Below, piece after piece: positions 18,307 to 26,884 of a stretch of 36,560 nt of DNA. Origin of the DNA: Bacteroidales bacterium UBA5219. GTDB lineage: Bacteria > Bacteroidota > Bacteroidia > Bacteroidales > ML635J-15. Position 1 is the stretch's first letter; the number at the start of each line of letters is the position of its first letter. Both the position numbers and the translations under genes were made by a program. The stretch spans positions 5,443 to 42,002 of the forward strand of contig DHVB01000070.1 of assembly GCA_002412425.1 (NCBI GenBank), given 5' to 3'. The notes beneath the pieces were generated by a model. That model was not told the DNA's origin. It searched no databases and worked only from the letters and a program-made list of their open reading frames with translations.

Positions 18307-18657
18307 ATGAATATAGAAATAGTAAAGTCAAAAATTCATAAAGTTAGAGTTACAGAAGCTAACTTACAATATGTTGGTAGTATTACCATTGATGAAGATT
18401 TGATGAAAGCTGCAAATATTATTGAACACGAAAAAGTTCAGGTAGTTAACATAAATAATGGCGAACGCTTCGAAACTTATGTTATTAAAGGCGAAGCTGG
18501 CTCAGGAGTTATTTGCTTAAATGGACCAGCAGCAAGAAAAGTTGCTGTTGACGACATAGTTATTATAATATCTTATGCAACAATGGACTTTGAAGAAGCA
18601 AAAACTTTTAAACCTTCTTTTATTTTCCCCGACACTCATACTAATCGTTTGATATAA
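18307..18657 (+). CDS. panD: aspartate 1-decarboxylase
   Basis: A 116-residue pyruvoyl enzyme that makes beta-alanine from aspartate for the pantothenate pathway. The self-cleavage site Gly24-Ser25 (LQYVGSITID) is at exactly the canonical position when counted from the ATG at 18307. GEAGSGVICLNGPAARKV and DDIVIIISYA are conserved. An in-frame TTG at 18283 would add eight residues but overlaps the promoter -7 box and shifts the cleavage site. The next gene starts 2 nt after its stop. Confidence 0.96.
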   Translation: MNIEIVKSKIHKVRVTEANLQYVGSITIDEDLMKAANIIEHEKVQVVNINNGERFETYVIKGEAGSGVICLNGPAARKVAVDDIVIIISYATMDFEEAKTFKPSFIFPDTHTNRLI

Positions 18658-18659
18658 CT

Positions 18660-19151
18660 ATGAATAATTTGGATTTAATAAATTCAAAAATAATAAATCC
18701 TGAAAAATTACAAGATTTTATCAATTCTTTAAAACAAAATAAAGAGACCATTGTCTTTACAAACGGTTGTTTTGATATACTTCATTATGGACATATAAAT
18801 TATTTAGCAAAAGCTGCAAACTTAGGCTCTAAACTTATTGTTGGATTAAATTCAGATTCTTCAGTTCAAAGATTAAAAGGTAAAGATAGACCTATAAACA
18901 AAGAATTAGAAAGAGCTTTTGTTTTAGCCTCACTTTTTTTTATTGAGGCTATAATAATTTTTAACGAAGATACTCCAGAAAAATTAATTCACAATATAGC
19001 TCCAGACATATTAGCAAAAGGCGGAGATTACAAAGTAGAAGAAATTGCAGGTTCTGATTTTGTACTAAAAAATGGAGGAAAAGTAGAAATAATTCAATTT
19101 GTTGAAGGATATTCTTCAACAAAAATTATAAATAAAGTATCTAATATTTAA
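18660..19151 (+). CDS. rfaE2: D-glycero-beta-D-manno-heptose 1-phosphate adenylyltransferase (RfaE2/HldE C-terminal type)
   Basis: A 163-residue cytidylyltransferase-fold enzyme. TNGCFDILHYGHINYL (His42 and His45 of HxGH), LIVGLNSDSSVQRLKG, RPIN, ILAKGGDY and YSSTKII are all hallmarks of the adenylyltransferase half of HldE. It should make ADP-heptose for the lipopolysaccharide core. The kinase half (HldA-type) is not fused and not in the window. It follows panD by 2 nt and is probably co-transcribed. Confidence 0.92.
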   Translation: MNNLDLINSKIINPEKLQDFINSLKQNKETIVFTNGCFDILHYGHINYLAKAANLGSKLIVGLNSDSSVQRLKGKDRPINKELERAFVLASLFFIEAIIIFNEDTPEKLIHNIAPDILAKGGDYKVEEIAGSDFVLKNGGKVEIIQFVEGYSSTKIINKVSNI

Positions 19152-19159
19152 AATTTAAT

Positions 19160-19167
19160 TATATTTG
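19160..19167 (+). promoter_or_regulatory. possible -7 element upstream of the lipoprotein gene
   Basis: TATATTTG fits TAnnTTTG and lies 31 nt before the ATG at 19199. No clear -33 box is seen. Confidence 0.35.
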
Positions 19168-19198
19168 TACGCTTAAAAAAAATACTAAGTTATAAGTT

Positions 19199-19606
19199 AT
19201 GAAACTATTAAAAATTACTTTATTGTTAGTTGCAGGAGCTTTATTCTTCAATAGCTGCAAAAATTACGAAGAAGACATTGTCGGCACTTGGAATTTCCAA
19301 ACATTTGACAACACACCACAAGGTACAACAACATGGACTTTTCAAGATAATGGTACTTTAATAAGAGTTTCAACCGCAAGTGGAGACCTAAAATTTGATT
19401 CTTGTAATTATAGTATTGATAAAAACTTATTTAAAAAGCACCTAATAATTACCAATAGTAAAGATTTGCCAGGACTTACACGTTTGAATGGTAAATATAG
19501 AATAGAAGTTTTTAAAGATGATATTTTAAAAATGACTAGGTTTGAACTTGAAGACGGAGAAAAAGGTGGTGCTTATTTGCGTTGCGAATTGATGCGTAAA
19601 CAATAA
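19199..19606 (+). CDS. lipocalin-like lipoprotein
   Basis: A 135-residue lipoprotein: MKLLKITLLLVAGALFFNSC gives a lipobox with Cys20. The mature part begins KNYEEDIVGTWNFQTFDN and continues as short strands (TTWTFQDNGTLIRVS, LRCELMRKQ), the pattern of small lipocalin-like beta-barrel domains common in Bacteroidota (IVGTW motif). Ligand and role unknown. It ends 2 nt before radA. The intact copy at 30127-30606 also has a Gly-Thr-Trp motif after its lipobox, so they may share a fold. Confidence 0.75.
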   Translation: MKLLKITLLLVAGALFFNSCKNYEEDIVGTWNFQTFDNTPQGTTTWTFQDNGTLIRVSTASGDLKFDSCNYSIDKNLFKKHLIITNSKDLPGLTRLNGKYRIEVFKDDILKMTRFELEDGEKGGAYLRCELMRKQ

Positions 19607-19608
19607 GT

Positions 19609-20961
19609 ATGTCAAAATTTAAAACAGTTTTTGTTTGTCAAAACTGTGGATATGTTACCCCCAAATGGGCTGGCAGATGCAACAACTGCGACAGTTGGAA
19701 TTCTTTCATCGAAGAAGTTGAATTAAAAGAAGATAAGCAAAAAAACCAAACTAAAGCTATACCAGGCAAAGCTTATCCTATACTTGAAATTGAAAAAAAT
19801 ACTTTTGAAAGACAAAATATGTTTTTCACCGAATTTGACAGAGTTCTTGGTGGAGGTTTAGTGCCTGGCTCTTTAGTTTTACTTGGAGGCGAACCCGGAA
19901 TTGGAAAATCAACTTTAATTTTACAATCAGTTTTAAATTTAGAAAATCGTAGAGTACTTTATATTTCAGGCGAAGAAAGCGAAAGCCAAATAAAACTTAG
20001 AGCCGACAGAATTGGAATTAAAAATACTGATTGCTTTATTTATACAGAAACAAATATCCAAAAAATATTAGCAACAATTGAAGAATTAAGCCCAGATTTA
20101 ATAATTATAGATTCAATACAAACCGTTGCTTCACAAGATCTAAGCTCATCGCCCGGAACTATTTCGCAAATTAGAGAATGCACACGTCTTTTACAAGAAT
20201 ACGCAAAATCAAGTTCTACACCAATAATTTTAATCGGCCATATAAATAAAGACGGAGATATTGCTGGACCAATGTCCTTAGAGCATATTGTTGATGTAGT
20301 TTTACAATTTGAAGGAGACAGCAATTATTTTTACAGACTACTACGTCCTAAGAAAAACCGTTTTGGCTCAACTTACGAAATTGGTGTTTTTGAAATGACA
20401 AACACTGGACTTAAAGAAATTAATGACCCTGGAAATATCCTTTTATCTGACGAAAATTTGAATTTAAGCGGAGTTACTTTTGGCACAACAGCTGAAGGCA
20501 CACGTACTCTTATGATTGAAATTCAAGCTTTAGTTGGAAATGCTGTTTTTAGCAGTCCACAACGCAATGCTACAGGATTTGACTCTAGACGTTTTCAAAT
20601 GTTGCTTGCAGTTATTGAAAAAAGATTAGGTTTAAAACTTTCGCAAAAAGATATATTTTTAAATATTGCTGGCGGATTAAAAATAAACGACCCAGCAGCA
20701 GATTTAGCAGTTATAGCAGCGGTAATTTCATCGCTTTATGACAAAGCTCCAAAAGAAAACTCTTGCTTTATAGGCGAAGGAGGCTTATCAGGACAAATAA
20801 AACCAGTATCATTTATTGAAAAACGAGTTAGCGAAGCCTCAAGATTAGGTTTTAATAGAATTTATATGCCTAACTCACAAAAATCTGAAGTAAAAATTAA
20901 AAACATTGAACTAATTACTATTTCAGATATTACTGATTTCGCAAGAAAATTTTTAAAGTAA
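19609..20961 (+). CDS. radA: DNA repair protein RadA/Sms
   Basis: A 450-residue protein. A zinc finger is at the N-terminus (Cys10, Cys13, Cys24, Cys27), then the RecA-like ATPase with Walker A GEPGIGKST, Walker B LIIIDSIQT, and the RadA-specific KNRFG motif. The C-terminal Lon-like domain lacks the protease serine-lysine pair but keeps the IGEGGLSGQIKPV fold marker. RadA promotes branch migration in recombination. Its 3' end overlaps the 3' end of convergent rsmE by 9 nt, so no terminator separates them. Confidence 0.97.
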   Translation: MSKFKTVFVCQNCGYVTPKWAGRCNNCDSWNSFIEEVELKEDKQKNQTKAIPGKAYPILEIEKNTFERQNMFFTEFDRVLGGGLVPGSLVLLGGEPGIGKSTLILQSVLNLENRRVLYISGEESESQIKLRADRIGIKNTDCFIYTETNIQKILATIEELSPDLIIIDSIQTVASQDLSSSPGTISQIRECTRLLQEYAKSSSTPIILIGHINKDGDIAGPMSLEHIVDVVLQFEGDSNYFYRLLRPKKNRFGSTYEIGVFEMTNTGLKEINDPGNILLSDENLNLSGVTFGTTAEGTRTLMIEIQALVGNAVFSSPQRNATGFDSRRFQMLLAVIEKRLGLKLSQKDIFLNIAGGLKINDPAADLAVIAAVISSLYDKAPKENSCFIGEGGLSGQIKPVSFIEKRVSEASRLGFNRIYMPNSQKSEVKIKNIELITISDITDFARKFLK

Positions 20962-21669
20962 AATAGAATTTACTACCGACACAATACTACAAGTAACAAC
21001 ACCAGCAGTTTCGGTTCGCAAACGACTTTCGCCAAGGCTAACTTCAACAAATCCAGCATCTTTACACATTTGAATTTCATTTTCTGTAAAATCGCCTTCG
21101 GGACCAATTAGAATTAAATAAGAAGATTGTTTTTCCAAAACTGAGCCGAGATAAATTTTATTGTCATTTTCAGAACAATGTGCAATAAATTTTTGCTTAT
21201 AGTTCAAGTTTTGTTTTAAAAATTTTTCCAAATTTATTTGCTCGTTTATCTGTGGATGATAAGCCTTGTAAGATTGCTTCATTGCAGCTTCGGCAACTCG
21301 GTTTATTCTTTCAGTTTTTATAATTTTTCTCTCAGAATTTCCGCAAATTACTGGAGTGATTTCATCAATTCCTATTTCCACAGATTTTTCAACAAACCAC
21401 TCAAATCTTTCATTCATCTTAGTTGGAGCAATAGCAATATGCAAATTAAAATTTCGTTTTCCGTAGTTTTCTGTTTTTTTAACAATTTTTAAAATTGCTT
21501 TTTTAGCATGATTTTCTACAATATGAGTTTCATAAAAATTTCCCATGCCATCTGTCAAATAAACTGCATCGCCAATATTTAATCTTAAAACCTTAACGCA
21601 ATGCCTTGTCTCCTCCTCGTTAAGGACATGAAAATCACTAAAAATATTTTTATCGTAAAATAAGTGCAT
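20953..21669 (-). CDS. rsmE: 16S rRNA (uracil(1498)-N(3))-methyltransferase
   Basis: A 238-residue SPOUT methyltransferase that modifies U1498 of 16S rRNA. LIGPEGDFTENEI and SLGESRLRTETAGVV form the trefoil-knot SAM site; EEETRHCVKVLRL near the N-terminus is the PUA-like domain start. I place the start at ATG 21667-21669 (MHLFYDKN, the normal family N-terminus) and not at TTG 21682-21684, which overlaps a TATTTTTG -7 element. It overlaps radA antisense by 9 nt. Confidence 0.95.
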   Translation of the reverse strand: MHLFYDKNIFSDFHVLNEEETRHCVKVLRLNIGDAVYLTDGMGNFYETHIVENHAKKAILKIVKKTENYGKRNFNLHIAIAPTKMNERFEWFVEKSVEIGIDEITPVICGNSERKIIKTERINRVAEAAMKQSYKAYHPQINEQINLEKFLKQNLNYKQKFIAHCSENDNKIYLGSVLEKQSSYLILIGPEGDFTENEIQMCKDAGFVEVSLGESRLRTETAGVVTCSIVSVVNSILL

Positions 21670-21681
21670 AAAATCTTTTTG

Positions 21682-21689
21682 CAAAAATA
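21682..21689 (-). promoter_or_regulatory. possible -7 element for rsmE
   Basis: TATTTTTG on the minus strand fits TAnnTTTG, 12 nt before the rsmE ATG. It explains why an in-frame TTG start lies there. A 13-bp tandem duplication (ACAAAATTCAGTT, 21691-21716) follows just upstream; no ideal -33 box. Confidence 0.4.
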
Positions 21690-21769
21690 AACAAAATTCA
21701 GTTACAAAATTCAGTTAAAAGTTTATAAAGTAAAAAGTTCATAAAGAAAGCCGAACCCTCAAGTCTCTT

Positions 21770-22702
21770 TTAACTTTTAACTAATGTTAGCATCTCTACT
21801 GAAAATGCTAACACACAATGCAACACCACTCCTATCCCAATATTTTTTTGATTAATTGCAATAATACCTAAAATATAAGCACCAAAAAACGAGCTAATAG
21901 TTTCTGGCAAAGGTTTTCCAAAGTGAATTACTGTATATAAAACTGCTACAGGTAAAACAGCTTTTTTGCCTAAAAACTTTACAAAAGCGAATATCATAAA
22001 TCCTCGAAAAATCAACTCAACAATTGCAAAATCGAACATATAAGACAATTCAAATAAACCTGCAGAAAATATTTTGCTAATTCCATGTTTTGCTGCAAAG
22101 CTTTCGTAACCAGTTCTATTTACAATAGGATAGTAATTTGAAACATCAGAAAATTTAACTCCAAGTAAAGCAATCAAAAAAGCAATTACAGACAATAATA
22201 AAGCTAAACGAAAATTAAAATGTTTCAAATTAGCTCCATAAAATGGCACTTCGCTTTTTCTATCAAAAATTAAATATATTATTGCCAAAGGTAAAACTAC
22301 TATCAACAACCCCGAAGCATTACTTAATGTGTAATACCAATAATAATAATCTGGACTCGGAAGTTTATAAACAAGTTTATAAAAAGAATAAAAAGAAACA
22401 TAAAGGCTAATAATAATAATTCCTAAAATGCCTTTTATCCAAAACCGAGTGTTTAATTTTATTTTTGAAGGACTAAATGACTTTACCAAAATTACTGGCA
22501 CAAAATATGCAAACGAAAAGTATAAAAAATTCAATAAATATACTTTTGGTGTATTAGCCAACTTCATGTCCAATTTATCATACAAAAAAGTATTGTATTC
22601 AAACACAACTAAAGCAACTGTAAAAAGGAAAATTGACAAATAAATTTTCCAAGAAAAGTCTGACTTTATAAATGCAAAAATTGATTTTATTAAACTTTTC
22701 AT
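21770..22702 (-). CDS. CPBP-family intramembrane protease-like protein
   Basis: A 310-residue protein with about eight hydrophobic segments. The C-terminal third has CPBP (Abi/Rce1-like) motifs: VELIFRGFMI at 228-237, where the usual EExxxR is reduced to V-E-x-x-x-R (Glu229, Arg233), then LYTVIHFG with His260, and a third motif with His in VVLHCVLAF. Known relatives are metal-independent glutamate intramembrane proteases. The lost first Glu may leave it inactive or altered. It starts 2 nt after the PBP4 gene, so the two are co-transcribed. Confidence 0.75.
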   Translation of the reverse strand: MKSLIKSIFAFIKSDFSWKIYLSIFLFTVALVVFEYNTFLYDKLDMKLANTPKVYLLNFLYFSFAYFVPVILVKSFSPSKIKLNTRFWIKGILGIIIISLYVSFYSFYKLVYKLPSPDYYYWYYTLSNASGLLIVVLPLAIIYLIFDRKSEVPFYGANLKHFNFRLALLLSVIAFLIALLGVKFSDVSNYYPIVNRTGYESFAAKHGISKIFSAGLFELSYMFDFAIVELIFRGFMIFAFVKFLGKKAVLPVAVLYTVIHFGKPLPETISSFFGAYILGIIAINQKNIGIGVVLHCVLAFSVEMLTLVKS

Positions 22703-22704
22703 AT

Positions 22705-24147
22705 CTATTCAATTTCAACTAATGCAGCAAAAAAATCTTCAAAAATCTTTTTAATTCTATAAGAATTTGCAGAATGATTATTTACAACTACAGCAAAAAC
22801 AATTTCATCACCATTTGAATTATAGATATAACCTGCATAAGACCTCACTCTTGCAATACTTCCCGATTTTGCATGAAGTCGATTTTGAGCTTTTGTACCA
22901 ATACAAAATCTTGACATAGTTCCATTCGTACCTGCTATTGGCAAGCTTGTGAAAAACTTATCTTTATTTGCAGAATATAATCCCATATATTTCAACATTC
23001 CTACTATTTGCTTAGTTGTTATTGCATTAAAACGACTTAAACCACAAGCATCGCTAAGTTCTAAACCATCAGTATCAATAGATTTCTTTTTCCAAAATTC
23101 TACAACAGACTCATTCCAAGATTTTTCTGTTTTTTTCATAATGTGATGAGCTAACATTTCTGCATATAAATTAAAACTTCTAATGTTAGTATAATCAACA
23201 ATATCAGAAAGTTTTGGCGAATAAGTTGTATGAAAAACTTTTCGTGGAACGTTAATATCAAATGCACTTATTACTTTTAAATTGCCGTCTAAACTTATTC
23301 CATTAGAATTCAAATTTTGAGAAAAAGCTTGAACAAGATAACGTTCAGGCTCGCGAATAGAACCTTTGACAACAAAATCATCTTGTTTCCAAGCCAAACT
23401 TCCTTTTACTTGCATTTGATTTTTATCAGCGGTATAATAAATATAAGCATTATCCCAAACAGTTGAAGAAGAAAGCACCTGATTATCAAACTTATAACCT
23501 AAGCCTTCGGGTTCTATTTTTGTAATAATTGTAGCTGCACCATTTGTATATCCTGTTTTAAAATGTAAGTAATATAAATTATCCACAAAATTTAAAGACG
23601 AGCCTTGATTTCCAAAATAGTTTGCAATATCTTCCCAAATCCAGTCGTCAGGAATTGGAATTTCGCCAAAATATGAGATGTCAGCAATAATATTTCCTTT
23701 AATTTTTTTAATATTTAGATTTTTAACTTCATTTGTCCATGTTTGTAAAATCTCTAAATCTTTTCCATAAGTTGAAGTAAAATTCTGAGAACCAAGACAA
23801 GGGTCGCCGTATCCAATAATGTACAAATCTCCATTTAAAGTTCCGTCAGCAGATATTTGTCCTGAATAAGCAAGCTCTGTTTTAAATTTATAATCTGCAC
23901 CAAACAATTCTAAAGCCATGCTTGTAGGAACAAGTTTTAAAACCGAAGCAGGTGCTAAAGCCAAATTTGAATTATAATCAAAAACTAAAGTATTAGTTGT
24001 TAAATTTTCTGCATAAACAGATACAGAAGCATTTTTAAGTTCGCTTTGTGAAATAAAATCGTTTAAAACATCTTGAGCAGTTTTTGTTTGTGAAAACACA
24101 TTAAAACATAAACTAAAAACCAAAAATAACACAGACAGTCGTTTCAT
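22705..24147 (-). CDS. dacB: D-alanyl-D-alanine carboxypeptidase/endopeptidase, PBP4 type
   Basis: A 480-residue exported penicillin-binding protein. An Sec signal peptide (MKRLSVLFLVFSLCFNVFSQ) ends near residue 20. The catalytic Ser68-x-x-Lys71 is in APASVLKLVPT, the second motif in DACGLSRFN (usual DGSGLSRxN, here with Ala and Cys in place of Gly and Ser) and the third motif in LHAKSGSIARVRSYAGYI. It trims peptidoglycan crosslinks in the periplasm. Peripheral domains II and III are present by length. First gene of a two-gene minus unit. Confidence 0.93.
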   Translation of the reverse strand: MKRLSVLFLVFSLCFNVFSQTKTAQDVLNDFISQSELKNASVSVYAENLTTNTLVFDYNSNLALAPASVLKLVPTSMALELFGADYKFKTELAYSGQISADGTLNGDLYIIGYGDPCLGSQNFTSTYGKDLEILQTWTNEVKNLNIKKIKGNIIADISYFGEIPIPDDWIWEDIANYFGNQGSSLNFVDNLYYLHFKTGYTNGAATIITKIEPEGLGYKFDNQVLSSSTVWDNAYIYYTADKNQMQVKGSLAWKQDDFVVKGSIREPERYLVQAFSQNLNSNGISLDGNLKVISAFDINVPRKVFHTTYSPKLSDIVDYTNIRSFNLYAEMLAHHIMKKTEKSWNESVVEFWKKKSIDTDGLELSDACGLSRFNAITTKQIVGMLKYMGLYSANKDKFFTSLPIAGTNGTMSRFCIGTKAQNRLHAKSGSIARVRSYAGYIYNSNGDEIVFAVVVNNHSANSYRIKKIFEDFFAALVEIE

Positions 24148-24249
24148 ATTAAAAAAATTATTTCAGTGCCAAATATATAAAAACATAGTGTAAAATATAA
24201 GTATTGCAAAAAATTTTATCAAAAAATTTATTTACATAAAAACAAATAA

Positions 24250-24257
24250 TATTTTTG
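24250..24257 (+). promoter_or_regulatory. possible -7 element of the pabB-pabC unit
   Basis: TATTTTTG fits TAnnTTTG and lies 13 nt before the pabB ATG. The -33 position has only a TTTA. Confidence 0.35.
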
Positions 24258-24270
24258 CTTCAATTTACAA

Positions 24271-25260
24271 ATGAAATATAAAATGCAATCTAAACTTTTT
24301 AAAAATCCAAATTTTAGTTCAATAAACCAATTAGCTAAATTACGTATTCCTTTTGTTTTTGTAATAAATTTTGCAAAAACCGACATTCGCTTATTTCCTA
24401 TTCCTGCAAATACAAACGATATTTTGTACAAATTTCCAAACAGCACTAATTGTGTCAAAACTAAAAATTCACAAAATATTAATTTAAGTATTCAAGAAAC
24501 TGATTTTGAAAACTACAAGCAAAAATTCTCATATATTCAAAACAAAATAAAAGAAGGAAAAATCACTCAAATAAATCTAACACAAGCAAGTCCGATTACA
24601 ATTGACAAAACTCTTAAAGAAATTTATTTTGCTTCAAACGCTTTATATAAACTATATCTTCCCAATCATTTTATTGTTTTTTCGCCTGAAACTTTTGTAA
24701 AAATTGAAAACAACACGCTCATCACCCACCCTATGAAAGGCACTATAGATGCTTCGATTAAAAATGCCGAAGAAAATATTTTAAACGACAAAAAAGAAAT
24801 TGAAGAACACCAAAAAGTTGTTGCAATGGTAAAATCAGAATTTTCTAATTTGTCCGAAAATGTTTGGGTAGAAAGAAGTCGCTATATTAGCAAAATTAAA
24901 ACTAAGACAAAAACTTTATTACAAGTAAGTTCTGAAATTTGTGCAAAGCTACAACCGAATTGGCAAGATAATTTAGGCGATTTATTAAACTCTATACTTC
25001 CTGCTGCATCAATTTGCGGTGTTCCTAAAAACGAAGCTATTGAAATAATTAATAAAATTGAAGGCTACGACAGAGGTTTTTATAGCGGTGTTATGGGAAT
25101 TTTCACTGGCGAAAGTTTAGATTCTGGAGTAATGATTAGATTTATTGAAAAAAATGGAGAAAATTATTTTTATAAAAGTGGCGGTGGAATTACTGAACTA
25201 AGCGATGTAGAAAAAGAATTTAGCGAATTAAAAAACAAAATTTATGTCCCAATTTATTGA
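24271..25260 (+). CDS. pabB: aminodeoxychorismate synthase component I
   Basis: A 329-residue chorismate-binding enzyme. The catalytic domain is recognised by KEGKITQINLTQA, HPMKGTIDAS (PIKGT-like, with the Lys used by PabB), VMVKSEFSNLSENVWVE-type helix, and ICGVPKNEAIEIINKIEGYDRGFYSGVMGIF. The N-terminal part is short, as in many Bacteroidota PabB proteins. It makes 4-amino-4-deoxychorismate for folate synthesis. The glutaminase subunit (PabA/TrpG) is not in the window. It overlaps pabC by 17 nt, which supports pabB over anthranilate synthase. Confidence 0.88.
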   Translation: MKYKMQSKLFKNPNFSSINQLAKLRIPFVFVINFAKTDIRLFPIPANTNDILYKFPNSTNCVKTKNSQNINLSIQETDFENYKQKFSYIQNKIKEGKITQINLTQASPITIDKTLKEIYFASNALYKLYLPNHFIVFSPETFVKIENNTLITHPMKGTIDASIKNAEENILNDKKEIEEHQKVVAMVKSEFSNLSENVWVERSRYISKIKTKTKTLLQVSSEICAKLQPNWQDNLGDLLNSILPAASICGVPKNEAIEIINKIEGYDRGFYSGVMGIFTGESLDSGVMIRFIEKNGENYFYKSGGGITELSDVEKEFSELKNKIYVPIY

Positions 25261-25831
25261 AAGTATACGCCTCGAAAATGGAGTTGTACATAACTTAAAC
25301 TACCATCAAGAAAGAGTAAATAAAACTTTTTTACAGATTATTAAAATGCCTGCCAACTTCTCTCTCGAAAAAATTATTTCTGAAAATAAATTTCCCAAAC
25401 AAGGACTTTTCAAAATAAGAATTGTCTATGATTCACACCAACAATCAATAGAATTTGCAGAATATACAAGACCAAAATTTCACACTTACAAATTAGTTGA
25501 GATAGAAAAAAATTTCACATATTCATTTAAAAGTACTGATAGAAAGCTTTTCGACACAATTTCTCAAGAAACTGATAAAAATACTTTACCAATTTTAATT
25601 CAAAACAAAAATGTTAGCGATTCTGTATTCAGCAATCTTATATTTGAAAAAAATGGAAATTTATATTCGCCAAACACTCCACTACTTTTTGGCACAATGC
25701 TAAGTCAAAGCTTGCAACAGCACAAAATCAACATGATTACAATAAAAGAAGATGAAGTTAAAAATTTTGATTATATTTATCCTATCAACGCTATGAATCC
25801 ACTTGGAGCAATTGAAAAGATTAAAATATAG
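25244..25831 (+). CDS. pabC: aminotransferase class IV, probable aminodeoxychorismate lyase
   Basis: A 195-residue PLP-fold protein, shorter than the ~270-residue E. coli PabC. MSQFIESIRLENGVVHNLNYHQERVN is the usual opening, GLFKIRIVYD precedes the likely PLP-lysine region (YSFKSTDRKLFD), and VSNLIFEKNGNLYSPNTPLLFGTM is the typical C-terminal substrate/cofactor segment. The exact Schiff-base Lys is uncertain. It begins inside the end of pabB and should release pyruvate from aminodeoxychorismate to give p-aminobenzoate. Confidence 0.85.
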   Translation: MSQFIESIRLENGVVHNLNYHQERVNKTFLQIIKMPANFSLEKIISENKFPKQGLFKIRIVYDSHQQSIEFAEYTRPKFHTYKLVEIEKNFTYSFKSTDRKLFDTISQETDKNTLPILIQNKNVSDSVFSNLIFEKNGNLYSPNTPLLFGTMLSQSLQQHKINMITIKEDEVKNFDYIYPINAMNPLGAIEKIKI

Positions 25832-25854
25832 TCTGATTATCTCCAAAAATTCTT

Positions 25855-25862
25855 AATTTTGC
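25855..25862 (+). promoter_or_regulatory. possible -7 element of the lplA-mtnA-aldolase unit
   Basis: TAATTTTG matches TAnnTTTG, 18 nt before the lplA ATG. A weak -33 (TCTG at 25833-25836) lies 18 nt further up. Confidence 0.4.
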
Positions 25863-25880
25863 CTGTCTAAAATTTTTATT

Positions 25881-26873
25881 ATGATTTATATTGTAAACAA
25901 ATCCAACAAACCTGATTACAACATTGCTTTAGAAGAATATTGTTTAAAAAATCTTCTTCAGCACGAGAAAATATTTATTTTATGGATAAACGAGCCTGCA
26001 ATTATTATTGGCAAACATCAAAATGCATTTGAAGAAATTAATGCAGATTATGTAAAAAAGCATAATATTAATGTTGTAAGGCGAATTTCTGGTGGTGGAG
26101 CTGTTTATCACGATTTAAACAATTTGAATTACACAATTATTTCTAACGAAGAAAAAGGAGATGATTTTGATTTTAAAACATTTTCTCAACCTGTAATCGA
26201 CACTCTAAAAGAATTAGGTGTTACAGCAGAATTTTCGGGTAGAAATGATATTTTAATTGATGGAAAAAAAATCTGTGGAAACGCTCAAGCCTATATTAAA
26301 GGTAGAATTATGCACCACGGCTGTTTGTTGTTCAACACTGAACTAAGTGTTTTGGCAAAAGCTTTAGAAATTCCTAAAGATATTATTAGCTCTAATGCTA
26401 CAAAATCTGTTCGTAGCGCTGTTGATAATATTTGGCCAAATTTGCCAAACAAAATTAGCGTTGAAGAATTTGCTGACAAACTTCTTGCTCACATGAAACG
26501 CAAGTTTCCAACAATGAAAGAATATACTTTTTCACAACAAGAATTAGCTGAAATTGAAAAAAACAGAGCAAGCAAATTTGGAACTTGGGAATGGAATTGG
26601 GGAAAATCGCCAAAGTTTGATATAAACAGACATTCGAGATACACAGCTGGGAAAATACAAGTATTTGCTAATGTGAAAAATTCCATGATAGAAAATATTA
26701 AGTTTTACGGTACTTTTTTTGGCAACAATAGCAATCTCGAAGAAATTGAAAATGCACTAATTGGCGTTAGATACACTTATACAAATATTGAAAACAAGTT
26801 AAAAGACTTAAATTTCAATGATTATTTTGCAGGTTTTTCGCTTGAAGAGCTTACAAAAGCAATTGTTGATTAA
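25881..26873 (+). CDS. lplA: lipoate-protein ligase A
   Basis: A 330-residue enzyme that activates lipoate with ATP and attaches it to lipoyl domains of 2-oxoacid dehydrogenases and GcvH. The lipoate-binding loop RRISGGGAVYHDLNNLNYTII and GRNDILIDGKKICGNAQ with the catalytic Lys are canonical. A C-terminal accessory domain follows from about residue 245. mtnA starts 11 nt downstream, so they are probably co-transcribed. Confidence 0.95.
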   Translation: MIYIVNKSNKPDYNIALEEYCLKNLLQHEKIFILWINEPAIIIGKHQNAFEEINADYVKKHNINVVRRISGGGAVYHDLNNLNYTIISNEEKGDDFDFKTFSQPVIDTLKELGVTAEFSGRNDILIDGKKICGNAQAYIKGRIMHHGCLLFNTELSVLAKALEIPKDIISSNATKSVRSAVDNIWPNLPNKISVEEFADKLLAHMKRKFPTMKEYTFSQQELAEIEKNRASKFGTWEWNWGKSPKFDINRHSRYTAGKIQVFANVKNSMIENIKFYGTFFGNNSNLEEIENALIGVRYTYTNIENKLKDLNFNDYFAGFSLEELTKAIVD

Positions 26874-26884
26874 AATTTTAAAAA

